A model generated the notes under the pieces. That model searched no databases. It was not told the origin of the DNA and was given only the letters and a program-made list of their open reading frames with translations. A stretch of 64,000 nt of DNA from Stenogyne calaminthoides (lineage: Eukaryota; Streptophyta; Magnoliopsida; Lamiales; Lamiaceae), in the NCBI GenBank assembly GCA_037126765.1, contig JBBCBC010000026.1, forward strand, positions 9,598,418 through 9,662,417. Direction: 5' to 3'. The position numbers were made by a program, and so were the translations under genes. This document shows positions 33,796 through 45,551 of the stretch, one piece after another (the first letter of the stretch is position 1; every line of letters begins with the position of its first letter).

Positions 33796-34203
33796 ACTGG
33801 TCTCTTGGTTTTCAAAGAAACAGACATTTGTTGCCACATCTACTACTGAAGCAGAATATATGGTCGTAGGAAGTTGGTGCTCCCAACTGCTCTGGCTTTT
33901 TCAGCAGCTGAGGGATTATAACATTGTAGCTACGAATGTGCCTATCTCCTGTGACAGTAATAGTGTAATTGCTATCATTCAGAACCCAGTTCTGCATACA
34001 ACATGCAAACATGTGGACATCAAACATCACTTTATCAGAGACCATGTAGAAAAGAAGAATATCAGATGGAAAAGATCCATACTGACAAGCAGAAAGCTGA
34101 TATTCTAACCAAACCTTTAGCTGAAGTCAAATTCAGAGAACTGTATAACGAGCTAGGGCTTCTGATCTTGGAGAAGATGCACCAGAATACTTCGGTGGCT
34201 TAA
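33796..34203 (+). pseudogene. pol: E3 RNase H, second half, and pol end
   Basis: The RNase H frame continues from 30346: SWFSKKQTFVATSTTEAEYM, CDSNSVIAIIQNPVLHTTCK, HHFIRDHVEKKNI. One frame change near 34060 leads to MEKIHTDKQKADILTKPLAE and a stop at 34203. The tail motif (ADILTKPL) marks the normal C-terminus of Copia pol. It is equivalent to 12640-12910 in E2. Confidence 0.85.
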
Positions 34204-35173
34204 TCTCCAGTTAGTTATGTGCCTGACCAGGTAAGAAGGTCAGTTGAAGTAGGAACTTCAACTGATTAGATTGGATCAGTTGGAAACTGATCAGATAGGA
34301 ATATCAGTTGAAGGGGGAACTTCAACTGACTAAGGGTCTAGATCAGAAGGAACCTTATCTGAGGGATAAAACATTGTTGGGAAAATTTGCTAAGGTTTAG
34401 GCTACTCAGTAAGATCGACAAAACTCAGAGAAGTCAGATCAGATCGAGTGGTAACTGATTGATTACAATATCAATCAGTCAGATACGTTTTCTAATTTAC
34501 ATTATCTGCTTTGCCTTATCTGATTTATATTGTTTGAGCTTATCTTTTTAAAATGTTATAATTACTGTTTGCTTTACTTTATGACGCACGACCTACAAGC
34601 ATTAAATGCGGACGTGGGGAATATGTATTTAATGATATTTATTGCACTTTTTCTCAACCGCACGATTATAATACTTTACGACCAACTCATCCCAGCCGTT
34701 GATTTCAAAAACACGGATACTTGAGTATTTATGGGAACTTGTGCAAAATGTTTTCCCTCGCACTATATAGAACCCTAATCTAGTTTCCAAAAAACCTTTA
34801 CACTTCTACATATACCAAATTCTTAAGAGATAAAATTTATGTGCAAACCTTTTCAAACTCTCATCGATTCGTCTTTCATATTTAAAATCTTTGAATCTAA
34901 ATCTGGTAAATTGTTGAAATATGCCTTAAATATTCTTGTGGTTTCACTATTTGTCAAATTAATTGTTTATGCTTACAAATTGTGTTACTAAAATTTTGAA
35001 AATAGATCTTGTTGCGATAGTGTTTTGTTCTTGACTTGTTCTTAATGCATACTTGTATTCATATGGGATTGTGCTTGATATACTGGATTAGTGGATTAGG
35101 TTTTCTTGTTTGAATACGTTTATGAAAATATCTTATTCAAACTCATCCCTAAATTTGCTTGTTTTTCAAAAAA
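34204..35173 (+). other. E3 spacer between pol and the envelope-like ORF
   Basis: No ORF of note. A purine tract (GAAGGGGGAACTTC) lies at 34312-34325. An LTR-like start (TGTTGGGAAAATTTG) is at 34375. From there to 35150 the sequence is homologous to E2 14482-15185. TATATAG at 34765-34770, followed by an AT/CT-rich leader, looks like a plant promoter and 5' UTR for the downstream ORF. Confidence 0.6.
34765..34770 (+). promoter_or_regulatory. Candidate internal TATA box for the envelope-like ORF
   Basis: TATATAG within CTCGCACTATATAGAACCC, about 400 bp upstream of the ATG at 35174. The site and its surroundings are conserved in E2 (TATAAA at 14861). Confidence 0.45.
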
Positions 35174-38100
35174 ATGGCACAACTCATTGCCCGACAAGTA
35201 CAAGGCAAAAAGATCTGCAATTTCGCAACAATGAAAAAGGACATAGAATTTTGTTATATTCTCAGTCACCTCAGACCCCGAGTCATTAGAAATTCTGGAG
35301 TGTCTTCGTACATGCGGTCTCGATCAATATTGCTATCATCACCAAGACGTCGTGCACACATATGAGGCCCTGGAATTTTTGTACAACCTGAAAAAAGAAG
35401 AGGATGATGATGAGAAACTAATTTCCTATGTGGGGGGAACGAAAGTTATTGTAACAGATAATGATCTATGGAGGATTTTCGGTCTCCATCAGGGAAGTCT
35501 GGACCCAGAAACATTCACATCTGAGTTAGGAGAGAAAGGGTTTCTACAAGCAGAACTGCTAAGACAAGCAAATAGAGACCAAACTGTGAATGTTCGAGCC
35601 CCACATCTGAAGAGGAAGTATCACCTTCTGTTTGAGATAGTTTCGAAGGTGATTATGTGCTTAACCTACACTCTTGATCCTGTAACTGCATACGGGCAGT
35701 GTGTGATGACTGCTATCATCAAGAAAGCACCGGATGTTGACTGGCTTGGGATGTTCAGGGCCATATTGTTGAAGGAAACTGGAAAGTTCGCTCTGAATGA
35801 GAGAAATGAAGTTTATATGACTTCAAAATGCTCGTTTATCCACAAGGTGTCTGTCATCATGTCGGATAAATTGTCGGATAACTTCCAGTGGAATGAGGAT
35901 GGCAAGAAAATATATCTGGCAAAATTCAAGGCCATTCTGGGAAGAGATGAACCCTTACCTGGCCAATCAGATGATGAACCAGCTCCTTATGTGCCCAGAC
36001 AACGGGGAGAAGGGAAAGGGAAAGAAACCAAGGCAACTTCGTCTTTTGTTCAGTCAGAAATGCAGGGAAAGTCCGCCCCCAAGAAGAACCTGAAAAGGAA
36101 GGCACTGGCCAAGAAACCAGACGAGCTAGAGAAGCGTCAGAAGAAGATCACTATTATTCCGAAGAGGGCTCCCGGACCAGTTGAGGTTGTGGAAAGAACG
36201 GAGGAACTGATTCATATTGAATCAGGGGAGGAGGTTGCTGCCAGCTCTGAAAGAACTACGAGTACTGGCAGAGAAGAGCAGACTGAACAGATGGAGGAAG
36301 GAGAAGTTGAAGCAGAAGGAGTAGAAGTTGAGCCTACTGGGGAGCAATCACCATCTGATTTTGTGCCCCTCAGTACGGTGTTCAGAAGAGAAAGATCCCC
36401 AATACCAACTTCCAAATCACCCTCACCATCACCAGCCAAACCGTCATCTCCAACCCCAACCCCATCTGCACCAGTTGAACCACAACCACAACCTACCCCC
36501 CAACCTCAGATACAATTCCAACCTGAACCAACTCCCATTCAACCAGAAACACAACCAGAACCAACTCCACACAGTGAATCACATATACCAACTCCCCATC
36601 CATCAGTCCAGATTACCCAGGAACCAGAAAGGGTAGAGGAACCGATTGTTGAAGAAAGTGTTCCCAGAGAGGATCTGTATATTTTTCTTACCCACAATCC
36701 ATTCAATACCCGGATTGTTCTGGAGTCTCCTAAATCAGATTCTGAGGATCCCACCCTGTTTATACTAAAGCAGCAGGTGAAGGCTTATCTTAATAAAATT
36801 TGCCCAGATCTGATCAATCATCCTGGCTATCAGCCCAAGATCGAGGAGATTGTTTTCTGGAGGGACAAAAGGTTGAAGGGCATTGAAGAATTTTTAAATC
36901 TGATGGAGGCTCTGGGATGTGATTACTTTGTGGATCTGGAGACGAGATGTCTGGAGAATGCGGGAGTAAGCAGTGCAGCTGAGTTAGCCACTGATGATGA
37001 TATCAGGTGGTTAATTCATGAGAAATTTGGCATTGCTGAGGTTGGAGAAGATGAAGCTTACTGGGCACAACATTCAAAAAATGAGGTTTCCCTTCAACAT
37101 CTGGAAGGACGGTTGCCTTAGATTCCGAAACCCTAGATCATATTTCAAAAAAAAATCAAGATGGGGTAGAGGTTGTTATCGATGCTAAATTCAATACTTT
37201 GGCAACTGATCTATTGAAGAAATTCAGAGAAGAGCAACATGCTCTGGTCGATGCAGAAAGAAAGGTTACTATAGACAAGCTGCTGAGCATGCATGATAAA
37301 ATCACTGAGTCTGTGATGAAGAAGGTTGATCTAGTCACAGATAAAGTAGCTCTACAGGTATCTATGCTTTCTGATCTTGGGCATCTTTTGGAAAGTGTAT
37401 GGTCCTCTCTAGAGAGGACAGATACATGTTTAGATGCCGGGTGGAAGAGGTTTGAGGGATCCATCCTGAGGGCCAAGAAATCGATCGAAGATGGTCTGAA
37501 CAGGTTGTGAGCCCTGCACCCACATCTTCCACTGTGCAGATAACCCCATTAGCTATTGAGGAGCTCAAGGATGAGATGTTAAACCACTTCAGAGCACTGA
37601 ATCTCAAGCTGACTAACCTTTTTGATACAACCAAAAAGGGGGAAGGGGTAAAGAAGGCAGAAAAACAAATGCAAAGCTGAGCTATCTGTGCCGACTCCAT
37701 CTGCACCATCTGTTGCCATGCTAGAAATTGTCCCAACTGTTGCTATACCTGACAACGAATTGGTGAAAATCATTGAAACAATTGAAAAGCATGGGGAAGA
37801 TTTACAAGCTTAAGGGAAGGTCATTTCTGAACAGAAGACTGTCCTATCTGATGTTGTTACCAGAGTAGATAGGATAGAAGATTTCTCTTCTACAATTCAG
37901 AAAAGGTATGAATCTGAAGATTAGGCCAAGAGCCTTGAGCTGGCTTAACAATTGTTAGAAGAAGAGAAAGAGGCAGAAGCCAACAAGAGAGAGAAGGACA
38001 AGGGCAAGCAGGTCAAAGTACCGACTCAGACCTAGAAGTAGATTGAGACTCGATCGAGGTCTCAAATCACCCCAACTCAGTTAGAAGAGCAGAAAGCCAG

Positions 38101-38650
38101 ACAAAGAGTGATAGATGCTGCCATCAAGAAGAAGAAACTGGCTGATTCTAAAGGTCTGCATATAAACAATGTCAGAAGACAAAGGAAGAAGGTTGTTGCT
38201 GCTGAGGACATTGTCTGGGAAGAAAGGGCCTTACCTGCATCGGTGAATGACATTGTTGTTGCCCGAAATGATCTGATACCAGAATGGAACAAGATTCGAG
38301 GAGATTGGTTGTGCGATGTATACATTCTGGAGAAGATACCCATATCTGATGACCAAGGAGAATTCAATGATGAATTCAGAAGCTGGTTAGAAACCAAATA
38401 TCCAAAATTCTCCGAGGTTGTAATGAAAGAGGGCAAGACCATGAATCTGATTCCAGAAGCACCACCATTTGAAATTCTCGTGCCACCTCTAAAACTGAAC
38501 AAGACTCTTGATCTCATTGCCTTTAAGAAGTTATACTACGATTTTGCCAATAAAGGAGGGATCATTGAGAAGGAACGACTGACTGCTCTGATGCAGAGGA
38601 TATACAAGGTGTTCGATATTCCTGAAGAGCTCCAGAAGTTCAAATATTGA
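35174..38650 (+). pseudogene. E3 envelope-like (post-pol) ORF region
   Basis: It starts at ATG 35174 (MAQLIARQVQGKKICNF). One frameshift near 35290-35350 leads into a 589-codon open frame (about 35300-37121). That frame has a globular N-terminal half (KLISYVGGTKVIVTDNDLWR, PHLKRKYHLLFEIVSKVIMC), a basic NLS-like stretch, an acidic region and a Pro/Gln-rich tract at 36370-36620. After a stop at 37121 the coding character continues with frameshifts: a helical segment 37150-37508 (LLKKFREEQHALVDAERKVT), a Lys/Glu-rich part, and 38108-38650. The position after pol and the Pro-rich/coiled-coil layout match the env-like gene of Sireviruses. I see no clear signal peptide or transmembrane helix, so an envelope role is unproven. 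Confidence 0.7.
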
Positions 38651-38842
38651 GGAGATCAGATCAGAAGACTTCTTTAGAATCAGTTGATAGGTATTTATGT
38701 AATTTTAATCGCTTATATCATTAATTAAATACTCTACCTTTCTGATTCTAAGACAACTTCTCATTGTCTTCTGAACTGTGTGTTATTTCTCCTATTTACA
38801 TTATTGTTATCTATTTTTCTGATTAACTGTTTTGGTACCATC

Positions 38843-38856
38843 AAAAAGAGGGAAAT
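38843..38856 (+). promoter_or_regulatory. E3 polypurine tract
   Basis: AAAAAGAGGGAAAT directly precedes the 3' LTR. It differs from the family-N tract (AAAAAGGGGGAAAT) by one base. Confidence 0.85.
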
Positions 38857-40301
38857 TATTGGGAAATTTGTAGTTTCGATGGAAGTTCCAAAACAGATTG
38901 TAATAGGACCAGTCAGACCTGTTAGTTGACTGATGACTTAGATATCAGATAGGATGACCAGCTGATTTGTATAGACAGCTGATGTAATAGATAGGTCACA
39001 TATTGAGGGGGAACTCAATATGTATAGGTTAGTCTTGAAGATCAGATAAGCTGAAGATCAGATGATCAAAAGACAACAAGACCAGAAGACCTACATCAGA
39101 TAACACAAGGAAGAATCTGTAAGTTGTGCTAGACAACCTACATCAGAAGATTGCAGTCAGGTAGATAGATCAGTCTTTATCTGATCTGGTCAGGTCCATC
39201 AGGTGACTACTTCTAGTTACCTAGTACGAGCCAAAGTCAATCAGACAAGAAGAATGTTGATCTGGTTAGTAAATCAAGTGACGAATCTATGTACTTGTGA
39301 ACCAATGAGAAGAAGACACGCACATATGGAACTGACAAGTGCAGGACTTGAGCTTCAGAGTCCAAATGCTACAAAGGACAAGCTTGCATGCTTTTGGCCA
39401 TGCCGCCCCTAAAGCACGTCACATCAAGCTTGCACACCTACCTTAAATAGACCGAAATTTTAATTGCTCTCCAACGGCTAGTTCGATTTGTGCCTATAAA
39501 TATGGGATCAAACCTTCATAGTAAGGTTACGGAAATTATACAAGCTCAAAGATCAAGCAAGGTTTCCGCACGAAGAACACAAATCAAGAATATTTTCTAA
39601 GTGTTCATCCAATAGTTCTTAGCATAGAATTCTTATCCTCTAGCTTTAGGCTACACAAATACTAGGATAGAATTCCAGTTGGAACATACAAATCTTATAC
39701 CCAAACCCACAAAGTTAGGTTAAGTTTGTTAAGCAACATTTCAGACTAGGGTTTCTAGTTTCTGATTTCTAGGATTGTTGAGTGAGAACTCTTGAAACAT
39801 CTGTTGTATTATGTTGGACTAACACATTAATCTAAGTTCAGATTGGTTAAGTAAGTGCCCCTGCTGATAGAGAAGAGTGGACGTAGGACAAGTTGTTCGA
39901 ACCACTATAAATCTTGTGTGATTTATCTGCTTTACACTCCTAGCATACTACCTGCTTTATATTACATGCATGTTCTGAGTCTGGATCAGATTTGCACCAA
40001 GCAACTGATCAGTTTGACACCTTTGTCATCTGATCTAAAACAGATTGCTCAGAATCTGGTTTGAGTAAAACTGTTTTTTCACACGGGTTAACTTATCTTC
40101 CGCACAAACAGTTGAGCTGATAGACGCCGAACTGATCTGTTCCCAAGTCGTCGAAGAAGTCGAATATCGATCGTCTTTGCTTCACTTCGCTGACTCGATC
40201 GGATATACTTGCATATCCACCTGATCTCACAAAAGTTTTAGAAGTCTATCCACCCCTCCCCTCTAGACTTCTACCCTCACGAAACCCATTCGGGACCTAC
40301 A
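38857..40301 (+). repeat. E3 3' LTR (1,445 bp)
   Basis: It begins TATTGGGAAATTTG (TG mutated to TA) and ends GGGACCTACA before the TSD copy AGTTG. It aligns closely with 23342-24790 except for the window 40146-40205, where CAG/CTG words are replaced by CG words. Confidence 0.93.
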
Positions 40302-41570
40302 AGTTGCTTAATATTATCTATCATGTTTATCAAATAATTAACAAATTAACTAATTAAATACTAACAAACTAATCAAACTATATAACAATAAATTTAAACG
40401 GCAGAAATGCTAAAACTTACAGTGAAATCAGCCTCTACTGTGACACGACTCTGGTAGCAACAAACACTTCAAAAACGAGCTTCACCTCATTCTACACAAT
40501 GTTTGATATTTTTTGGGAGATTTTTGGGTGTTGAGACGAGAATGAACAAAAAAATGAGACTGTGGTCGTTTTTCAAAGTGGAATGTGCGACTGTTTAGCT
40601 AACCGTTACAAAATTTGTGACGGTTTTTGCGATAGTTGAAACTGTTTCAACATCCCGTCCAAATTTGCGACGGTTTTAACTGTCTCACATTCGCGCCAAA
40701 TTTTTTTCTAAGTATTTTTTTTTTGAATTACTTATATTAGTTCGATAATAAACAAGTGTTATCGTTCAGTTAAAACCACTAATAATGTTTCATTAAAATA
40801 AGTAATATTGTTGCATAAAATAACTAATACTGATATGCAAAAACCAGTAATACTGTTTGGACCCATATGCCTACACAACAAAATATATTTAAATATGACA
40901 AAAAATAAATGATTTGAGCAATAATAAATAGCTAAGATGTACGAAAATATAAAATGTTTAAAAAAATAACAATATTGTTAAAAAAATAACAGAGTTTAAT
41001 TTAAAATAATAGTGTTTAAAATTAAAATTATCCATTATATGCTCCATTCCTCAACAATGGAGTCCCATACTTCAGATCCAAGCTCTTCAGATAGATTCAG
41101 CCCTTCGTCCCTCCACGCAGCACGCCACTTGTGCATCATGTCAAAGTAGCATCCTTGAAAACTTCCTCGATCAGGAGATCAGGCCTCCATATCATCTGTT
41201 TCTACATTTAATTAATTCCACAAATTTTAATATAAATAAACTATATATTAAATTTTGTACCTTAAACTCATCGAAATATATCTGGCAACAGTCAACTAAC
41301 ACGTATCTCCAATTGTGAGCGCTAATAGAAATTCCCCCATACATGATGGAGTTTGTGACTATCCTGGAGGACTCGTACGCGGGTACAATCCCAAAACATT
41401 TTAAAAAAACATTAAAATTTAATATTAACTTAATTAAATAATTTAATTAAACAAAAAAAAATCCTTACCGCCCATTAGAGAGATCGATAAGCAAACGGAA
41501 TGAGGGTGATCCGCGGGCCTACAATGGTGACGGTCCACGATTTGGGACGGACCATTCATCTACATTACAC
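40302..41570 (-). pseudogene. C1 upstream exons (degenerate)
   Basis: Open minus-strand stretches occur at about 41560-41466 (ending before a GTAAGG donor), 41400-41265 (FGIVPAYESSRIVTNSIMYG, then YIFDEFK-like, before GTAC) and 41190-41040 (FDMMHKWRAAWRDEGLNLSE). They lie between the C1 tip and the E3 insertion and could be 5' exons of the gene at 21600-23337, or a second CACTA ORF. I cannot join them into one frame with confidence. Confidence 0.35.
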
Positions 41571-42014
41571 AATATAACAATTCAAACATATATCATGTAA
41601 TCATAATATATTTTTAAAAAAATCCTAAACATGATCATTAATTAATTAATTAAATTTTGGTAGAGTTTCAACTAAATTGGGTCAAACTCATTTTCTAGCC
41701 AACCAACAATCTAACATTCCAACATCTAACATCAATCAATCAACTATTATAATTAATTAAATCCATTAATTTATTAATTTAAAATATGATTCTAAAACTC
41801 CAAACTATCATCAATCTATCAACTAAACAAATAAAGATGTGCAAATATATATATTTATACACGAAACAAAAAATAAACATGTAAAAATTGAATATGAATA
41901 ATTTCGTTAATCGTCGCTAAATTGGTTGAATTTACCATTTGACCGTTATCGTTGCTAAAACTGTCGCAAGTTGCGATGGTTAGGCATACCGTTGCTATAA
42001 TCCATCGCTAAAAT

Positions 42015-42032
42015 CTGTATTTTCTTGTAGTG
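42015..42032 (-). repeat. Right terminal inverted repeat of C1
   Basis: On the minus strand it reads CACTACAAGAAAATACAG, a textbook CACTA tip. Subterminal GTTGC/GCGAC motifs follow inward at 41920-42010. Confidence 0.75.
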
Positions 42033-42078
42033 ACATTAGGTTAAATAGGAATATGAATAATTTCTAACAAGTTGGACC
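42033..42078 (-). repeat. TRIM-like LTR fragment
   Basis: TTAAATAGGAATATGAATAA and CATAAGCC align with the LTR parts at 60275-60330 and 61308-61355. It lies between the C1 tip and the truncated Gypsy RT. Confidence 0.6.
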
Positions 42079-43271
42079 ATAAGCCAGGTGTTGTTGGCCT
42101 TTTTAACAAGTACTGCGTTGAACACTCACTTTGTCTTGTCGGCCTAATCAATCAAATCGTTGTCCAGTAGCTTATTTACTTCCTCGGCCAAAGCCACATA
42201 TTTTTCTAGATCAAACTTCCTCATTTTGGTGCATCTGGTTTCGTGGAGGGATTGATGTTAAGCCGATGGCAGGCGGCCTCTGGGTTGATCCCTACCATAT
42301 CTTTATGTGACCACGCGAAGTTTTTAGAAAATTGACTACCCTAATTGCACCCATGAAGTAGCTCGTGGCTTTTTTTCTTTAGGATCATCAATCGACCCGT
42401 GGAGGATAATTTCTTTAGGTTCGAAACCTAACCTCGACTCCATGTTGGGTTGGTCAATTTTCGTGACTTCTCCACCCAACGTCAGTTCTGCTTCGTCGAC
42501 TTGGTTATTTACTTGTGACAAGTTCTGATTGATGTTACAAAATTGCCCTACTACAAATATTTGCTTATAAAAAAATAAAAATGCATAATTTAAATGAGGA
42601 CGCATGTAAATCGAATACTTTCTTGCAATTTTTTGGTCGCCCTTAAGGGCGCCGACCACTCCACTAATAGTGAGAATTTTTACAAAGTAGAAGTTAGTCA
42701 ACGTCGGAGCCCCGAACTTGTGCTCAAAACGCCTGTCAAGGAACCCATTAAAGGTCCATGGCAGGTCAATTACAATGAAATCTAATTGTATAGTTGCCCT
42801 AACCTCGACATCTAGACTAGATATTAGCTCGAGATCTAACCTGATGATCCCATAAGGTTTGACTGTGGCGTCATCGATTGCCTTCACCACATGCTCGCAG
42901 GTCTCGATGTAATTGACAAAGTTTCTGATCTAGTCAACCGTGTTCTTAAAGAGGATGTTGTAGAAAGTGTAGTTATCGATCAGCATACGATGGATGAGGA
43001 CTCTTATGATTTTGGCCGAAACGACTAGGGGATAAACGTTGGGATAAATTACCTCATCTTTATCTTCATTTGAGAAAGTAATAGTATTAGTTTGCTGGGC
43101 CATGGTGTTAAATGGTAAGCATATCTGGTGTACGCTGTCCATGACCCCCATCTCTACTTTTTTTCTTCGATTGGACAAAGATGATGAAATAAGGAGGCCG
43201 CCCACCGTTCCTCTAAAAGGCTGGATGGTGTGCACAACACGCACATTGGTGTTCTCTGGGAATGGTGGCAC
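42079..43271 (-). pseudogene. pol: Gypsy protease, linker and RT N-terminus
   Basis: At 43271-42930 the frame shows PLVVSAKIIRVLIHRMLIDN and then FYNILF, which aligns with a Gypsy retropepsin motif (usually LIDxGSSADILF) whose active-site Asp-Gly-Ser is degraded. At 42890-42336 it reads DLPWTFNGFLDRRFEHKFGA and VVGALKGDQKIARKYSIYM, a linker known from Tat-type elements. At 42330-42079 the RT start is readable with three stops. Inactive by truncation and decay. Confidence 0.7.
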
Positions 43272-43315
43272 CTGACGCTCGTTATTGGCCCTTTGTCGAT
43301 TGGTTGAGTGACTTC

Positions 43316-44843
43316 TTAATGCTGGCGAGCTGCTGGATTCTGTCTCCGCTCGTCGTTCCTATGAGGTCGCTTAACGAGCTCATTTAACTTTCCTTGTTCG
43401 AACAACTTCCATAGTTGCAGAATAAGGACCTTGCATTCACTGGTATTATATCCCACATGTTCGTGGTAAGGACAATACTTATTCGAATTCATTTTATCCG
43501 ACTCCTTGATAATCTTTCTGGGCTGACTAAGCAACTGTTTATCTCGGATTTGGTTGAACACATGGCCTGGCGACGTGTTCAGACCTCAAGGAGTTTTACC
43601 TCGACACCTTCATTGAATTGTTTGAAGGTTCTCGGTGCCTTATACTGTGTGTTCGGCTTCTTGTACGAAGCTTGGTTTTTCTTTGGCTCACTGCCCTCTC
43701 CCTGCTCGCTCAATCTCAAGGCGATGAGCTCGGTGTTGTGCACCAGGTTTGCGGTCTGAACTGGAAGTCGGCATAGGATAAAGGGTCTTGTGTGTTCATT
43801 AATCTCCACAACTTCGTGTTAACTTTGAGGCAGCCAACTGCCCAAAGCACCTTGGCATTGTCGCCAAGGGTCTCCCCTTCCAGGATGAACTTATCCACCC
43901 GCTCTAGATAAGCCTTGTCGATTTTGTCATTTAGTTGCCTAACATTAGCTAGGCGTTGCTTGGTTGCCGGGCGAGGTGCCATTGTGGCGAAGTGGTTCAG
44001 GAACAGCTACCCGAACTGATGGAACAACTCAATCGACATTGGTGCCAACGAGGTCGCCAAAGGTTAGCTGGAATAGCCAACACATGGTACAGTCTGTGCC
44101 CCCATCGAGGTCATGTAGGTCGAGTATTTTCCCATATGCACTATGGGGGCCAGCTCACTGTTATAACAATCAATCGAGGTAGTATTGATTTTGATGTGCA
44201 CTAGGGCAAGCATCATTGTGGTCCCCAATGGCGAGCTCGGAAGAGTGTGCGGTGCCTGTTGACCATTTTGATTTTTGACTCGCTCCTGTAAGGCCTTAAG
44301 TGTTTGAAGTATGACCGCCATTTGGTCATTCTCGGACTGTTGAGGCTGGATGGGAGCTTATGAGCCTAATTGACCATGCACAGACGGTCTTGGTCCCTCA
44401 GCAGCGGGGGCTTGTTCGCAGTTTTCTCATTGAATGGAAAGTGAAACTTCTCTTTCCTGCCTAGTCGGCCTTGAGCGACTATCCGATTCACATGGGCGAG
44501 ATCCCTTCGACCGACATTTTTTCCAAGGCAATTTCAAACAGAATCTCCTGGCTTGGATTTTGACCCCTTACTGTCATAGTTAGTGTTAAGAGAGATAACA
44601 TGTATCTAGTATTCCCTGTGAGGGCATCAATATTGCCTCGATTGATAAGGATTACATGGCCACTATATTGGGCCCTATGCCTATCGTCGCCCCCCATCTT
44701 GCATTTGTCCTTTGACGCGGGAGCATCATTAGGGCCTTTTTTGTTTGTGCGGGCTTGGATGGGTTCATCCCCATCTCTTGTTGACATTTCCGAAGAAACA
44801 CCATTGTCTCCTTCAGATCCTCTGAAGTGTTGTTGTCCTCCAT
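43316..44843 (-). pseudogene. gag: Gypsy gag
   Basis: Fragments in order on the minus strand: MEDNNTSEDLKETMVFLRKC (44843), a spacer to 44064, the core MAPRPATKQRLANVRQLNDK and GDNAKVLWAVGCLKVNTKLW (43982-43716), and a C-terminal part with KYCPYHEHVGYNTSECKVL (about 43480). That last part matches the CxxH...GHxTxxC knuckle typical of Tat-lineage gags, with one His replaced by Tyr. Frameshifts and stops throughout. Confidence 0.65.
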
Positions 44844-45005
44844 ATTCTTGAATTGTCCCCCCTCACATGCGACGATTCCTTGGGGTGTTTGCGTTTGCTT
44901 TCTTATTCTGCTACATTAATTAGTGGTTTTTTCGAAGTTTTGGATTAAGTCTCTAAACAAAATTCAGTGAAACTTATTAGGGACCCTCCTTCTAGCTCCA
45001 ATAGT

Positions 45006-45551
45006 TGTTACTTAGATTTTATGTCTAGGGAAACAAACAATAAATTATAAAGTAATCAAGAATAAATACGCAAGATCACGAGAATTGGGTTTGCACTTAA
45101 GTCTTTTCTGTGCTCAAAATTTTGACCATTTTATTGAGGGTTTAAATCATATTTATAAACTTTACAAGTCATTAATTACATTCATTAATGGGGCGCTTAT
45201 TAAGCCCTTAAAAACAATCAATAGTAAGTGTGTGAGGTCGTCGCGCTCCTTGATAGCTACTGTGGATATTACGCCTTGATTATCGTTTTCTGATTTACCA
45301 CTTATTTCCATTTATGCGATGTGGCATAGACTCTTCTTGAGGTCGCTCATCGCTCCTCTATTGCTTTCTCCAATCCGGCCTCTGGATAGCGATCTCGATC
45401 CTTCTCCACCCTGTTCTTTCTCGTTCACCAGCTTGTCCTACGAACATGAGATCGCCCTATGGGATGAGGTCTGCCCTATGATACCTTGTGAATACTCTTG
45501 AATGTGGTCACGTGTCACCATTGTCGCATATGGGGTACAACATAACCCACA
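45006..45551 (-). repeat. Gypsy 5' LTR (546 bp)
   Basis: On the minus strand it starts TGTGGGTTATG (45551) and ends CTAAGTAACA (45006). It includes TTATAAATATG as a TATA-like box and CAATAAAATGG as a polyadenylation-like signal. The 3' partner LTR is missing. Confidence 0.65.

Larger units (their letters stand above)
23342..40301 (+). mobile_element. E3: Sirevirus-like Copia retrotransposon with envelope-like region
   Basis: It is flanked by the perfect 5-bp TSD AGTTG (23337-23341 and 40302-40306). LTRs are 23342-24790 and 38857-40301. Between them lie a PBS, gag, protease, integrase, RT, RNase H, an envelope-like region and a PPT. A complete family-N element (30347-33795) sits in RNase H. 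Without it E3 is about 13.5 kb, large for Copia, as expected for an env-bearing Sirevirus. The LTRs are very similar outside one small cluster, so insertion is fairly recent, but every ORF has stops or frameshifts. Confidence 0.95.
21406..42032 (-). mobile_element. C1: CACTA-type DNA transposon, split by E3
   Basis: The right tip is CACTACAAGAAAATACAG on the minus strand (42015-42032), a canonical CACTA terminus. Subterminal motifs resembling TGCGACGGTTTT and GTTGCTAAAACTG occur at 40570-40690 and 41920-42010. Transposase_24-type exons lie on the minus strand at 21600-23337 and probably 40302-41570. E3 splits the element at 23337-23341 and 40302-40306 (AGTTG TSD). The left tip is not securely recognised; CTACAAGAA at 21401 is a candidate. 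Confidence 0.7.
42079..45551 (-). mobile_element. Truncated Ty3/Gypsy retrotransposon (5' LTR, gag, protease, start of RT)
   Basis: Reading on the minus strand: LTR 45551-45006, a possible primer site (TGGAGCTAGAAGGAGGG, 44999-44983), degenerate gag 44843-43316, a protease-like region 43271-42930, a linker 42890-42336, and the first part of RT down to about 42079. RT is then cut by a TRIM-like LTR fragment and C1. The RT words (HRLNINPSTKPDAPK, EEVNKLLDNDLID, VFNAVLVKKANNTW) fit the Tat/Retand group. No integrase, RNase H or 3' LTR is present. Confidence 0.75.

Noticed and set aside
34375..34400. A nested LTR starting at TGTTGGGAAAATTTG (and at 14482 in E2)
   Set aside because: No matching LTR end, TSD or partner was found, and both E2 and E3 carry it at the same place, so it is native to the element, at most a relic.
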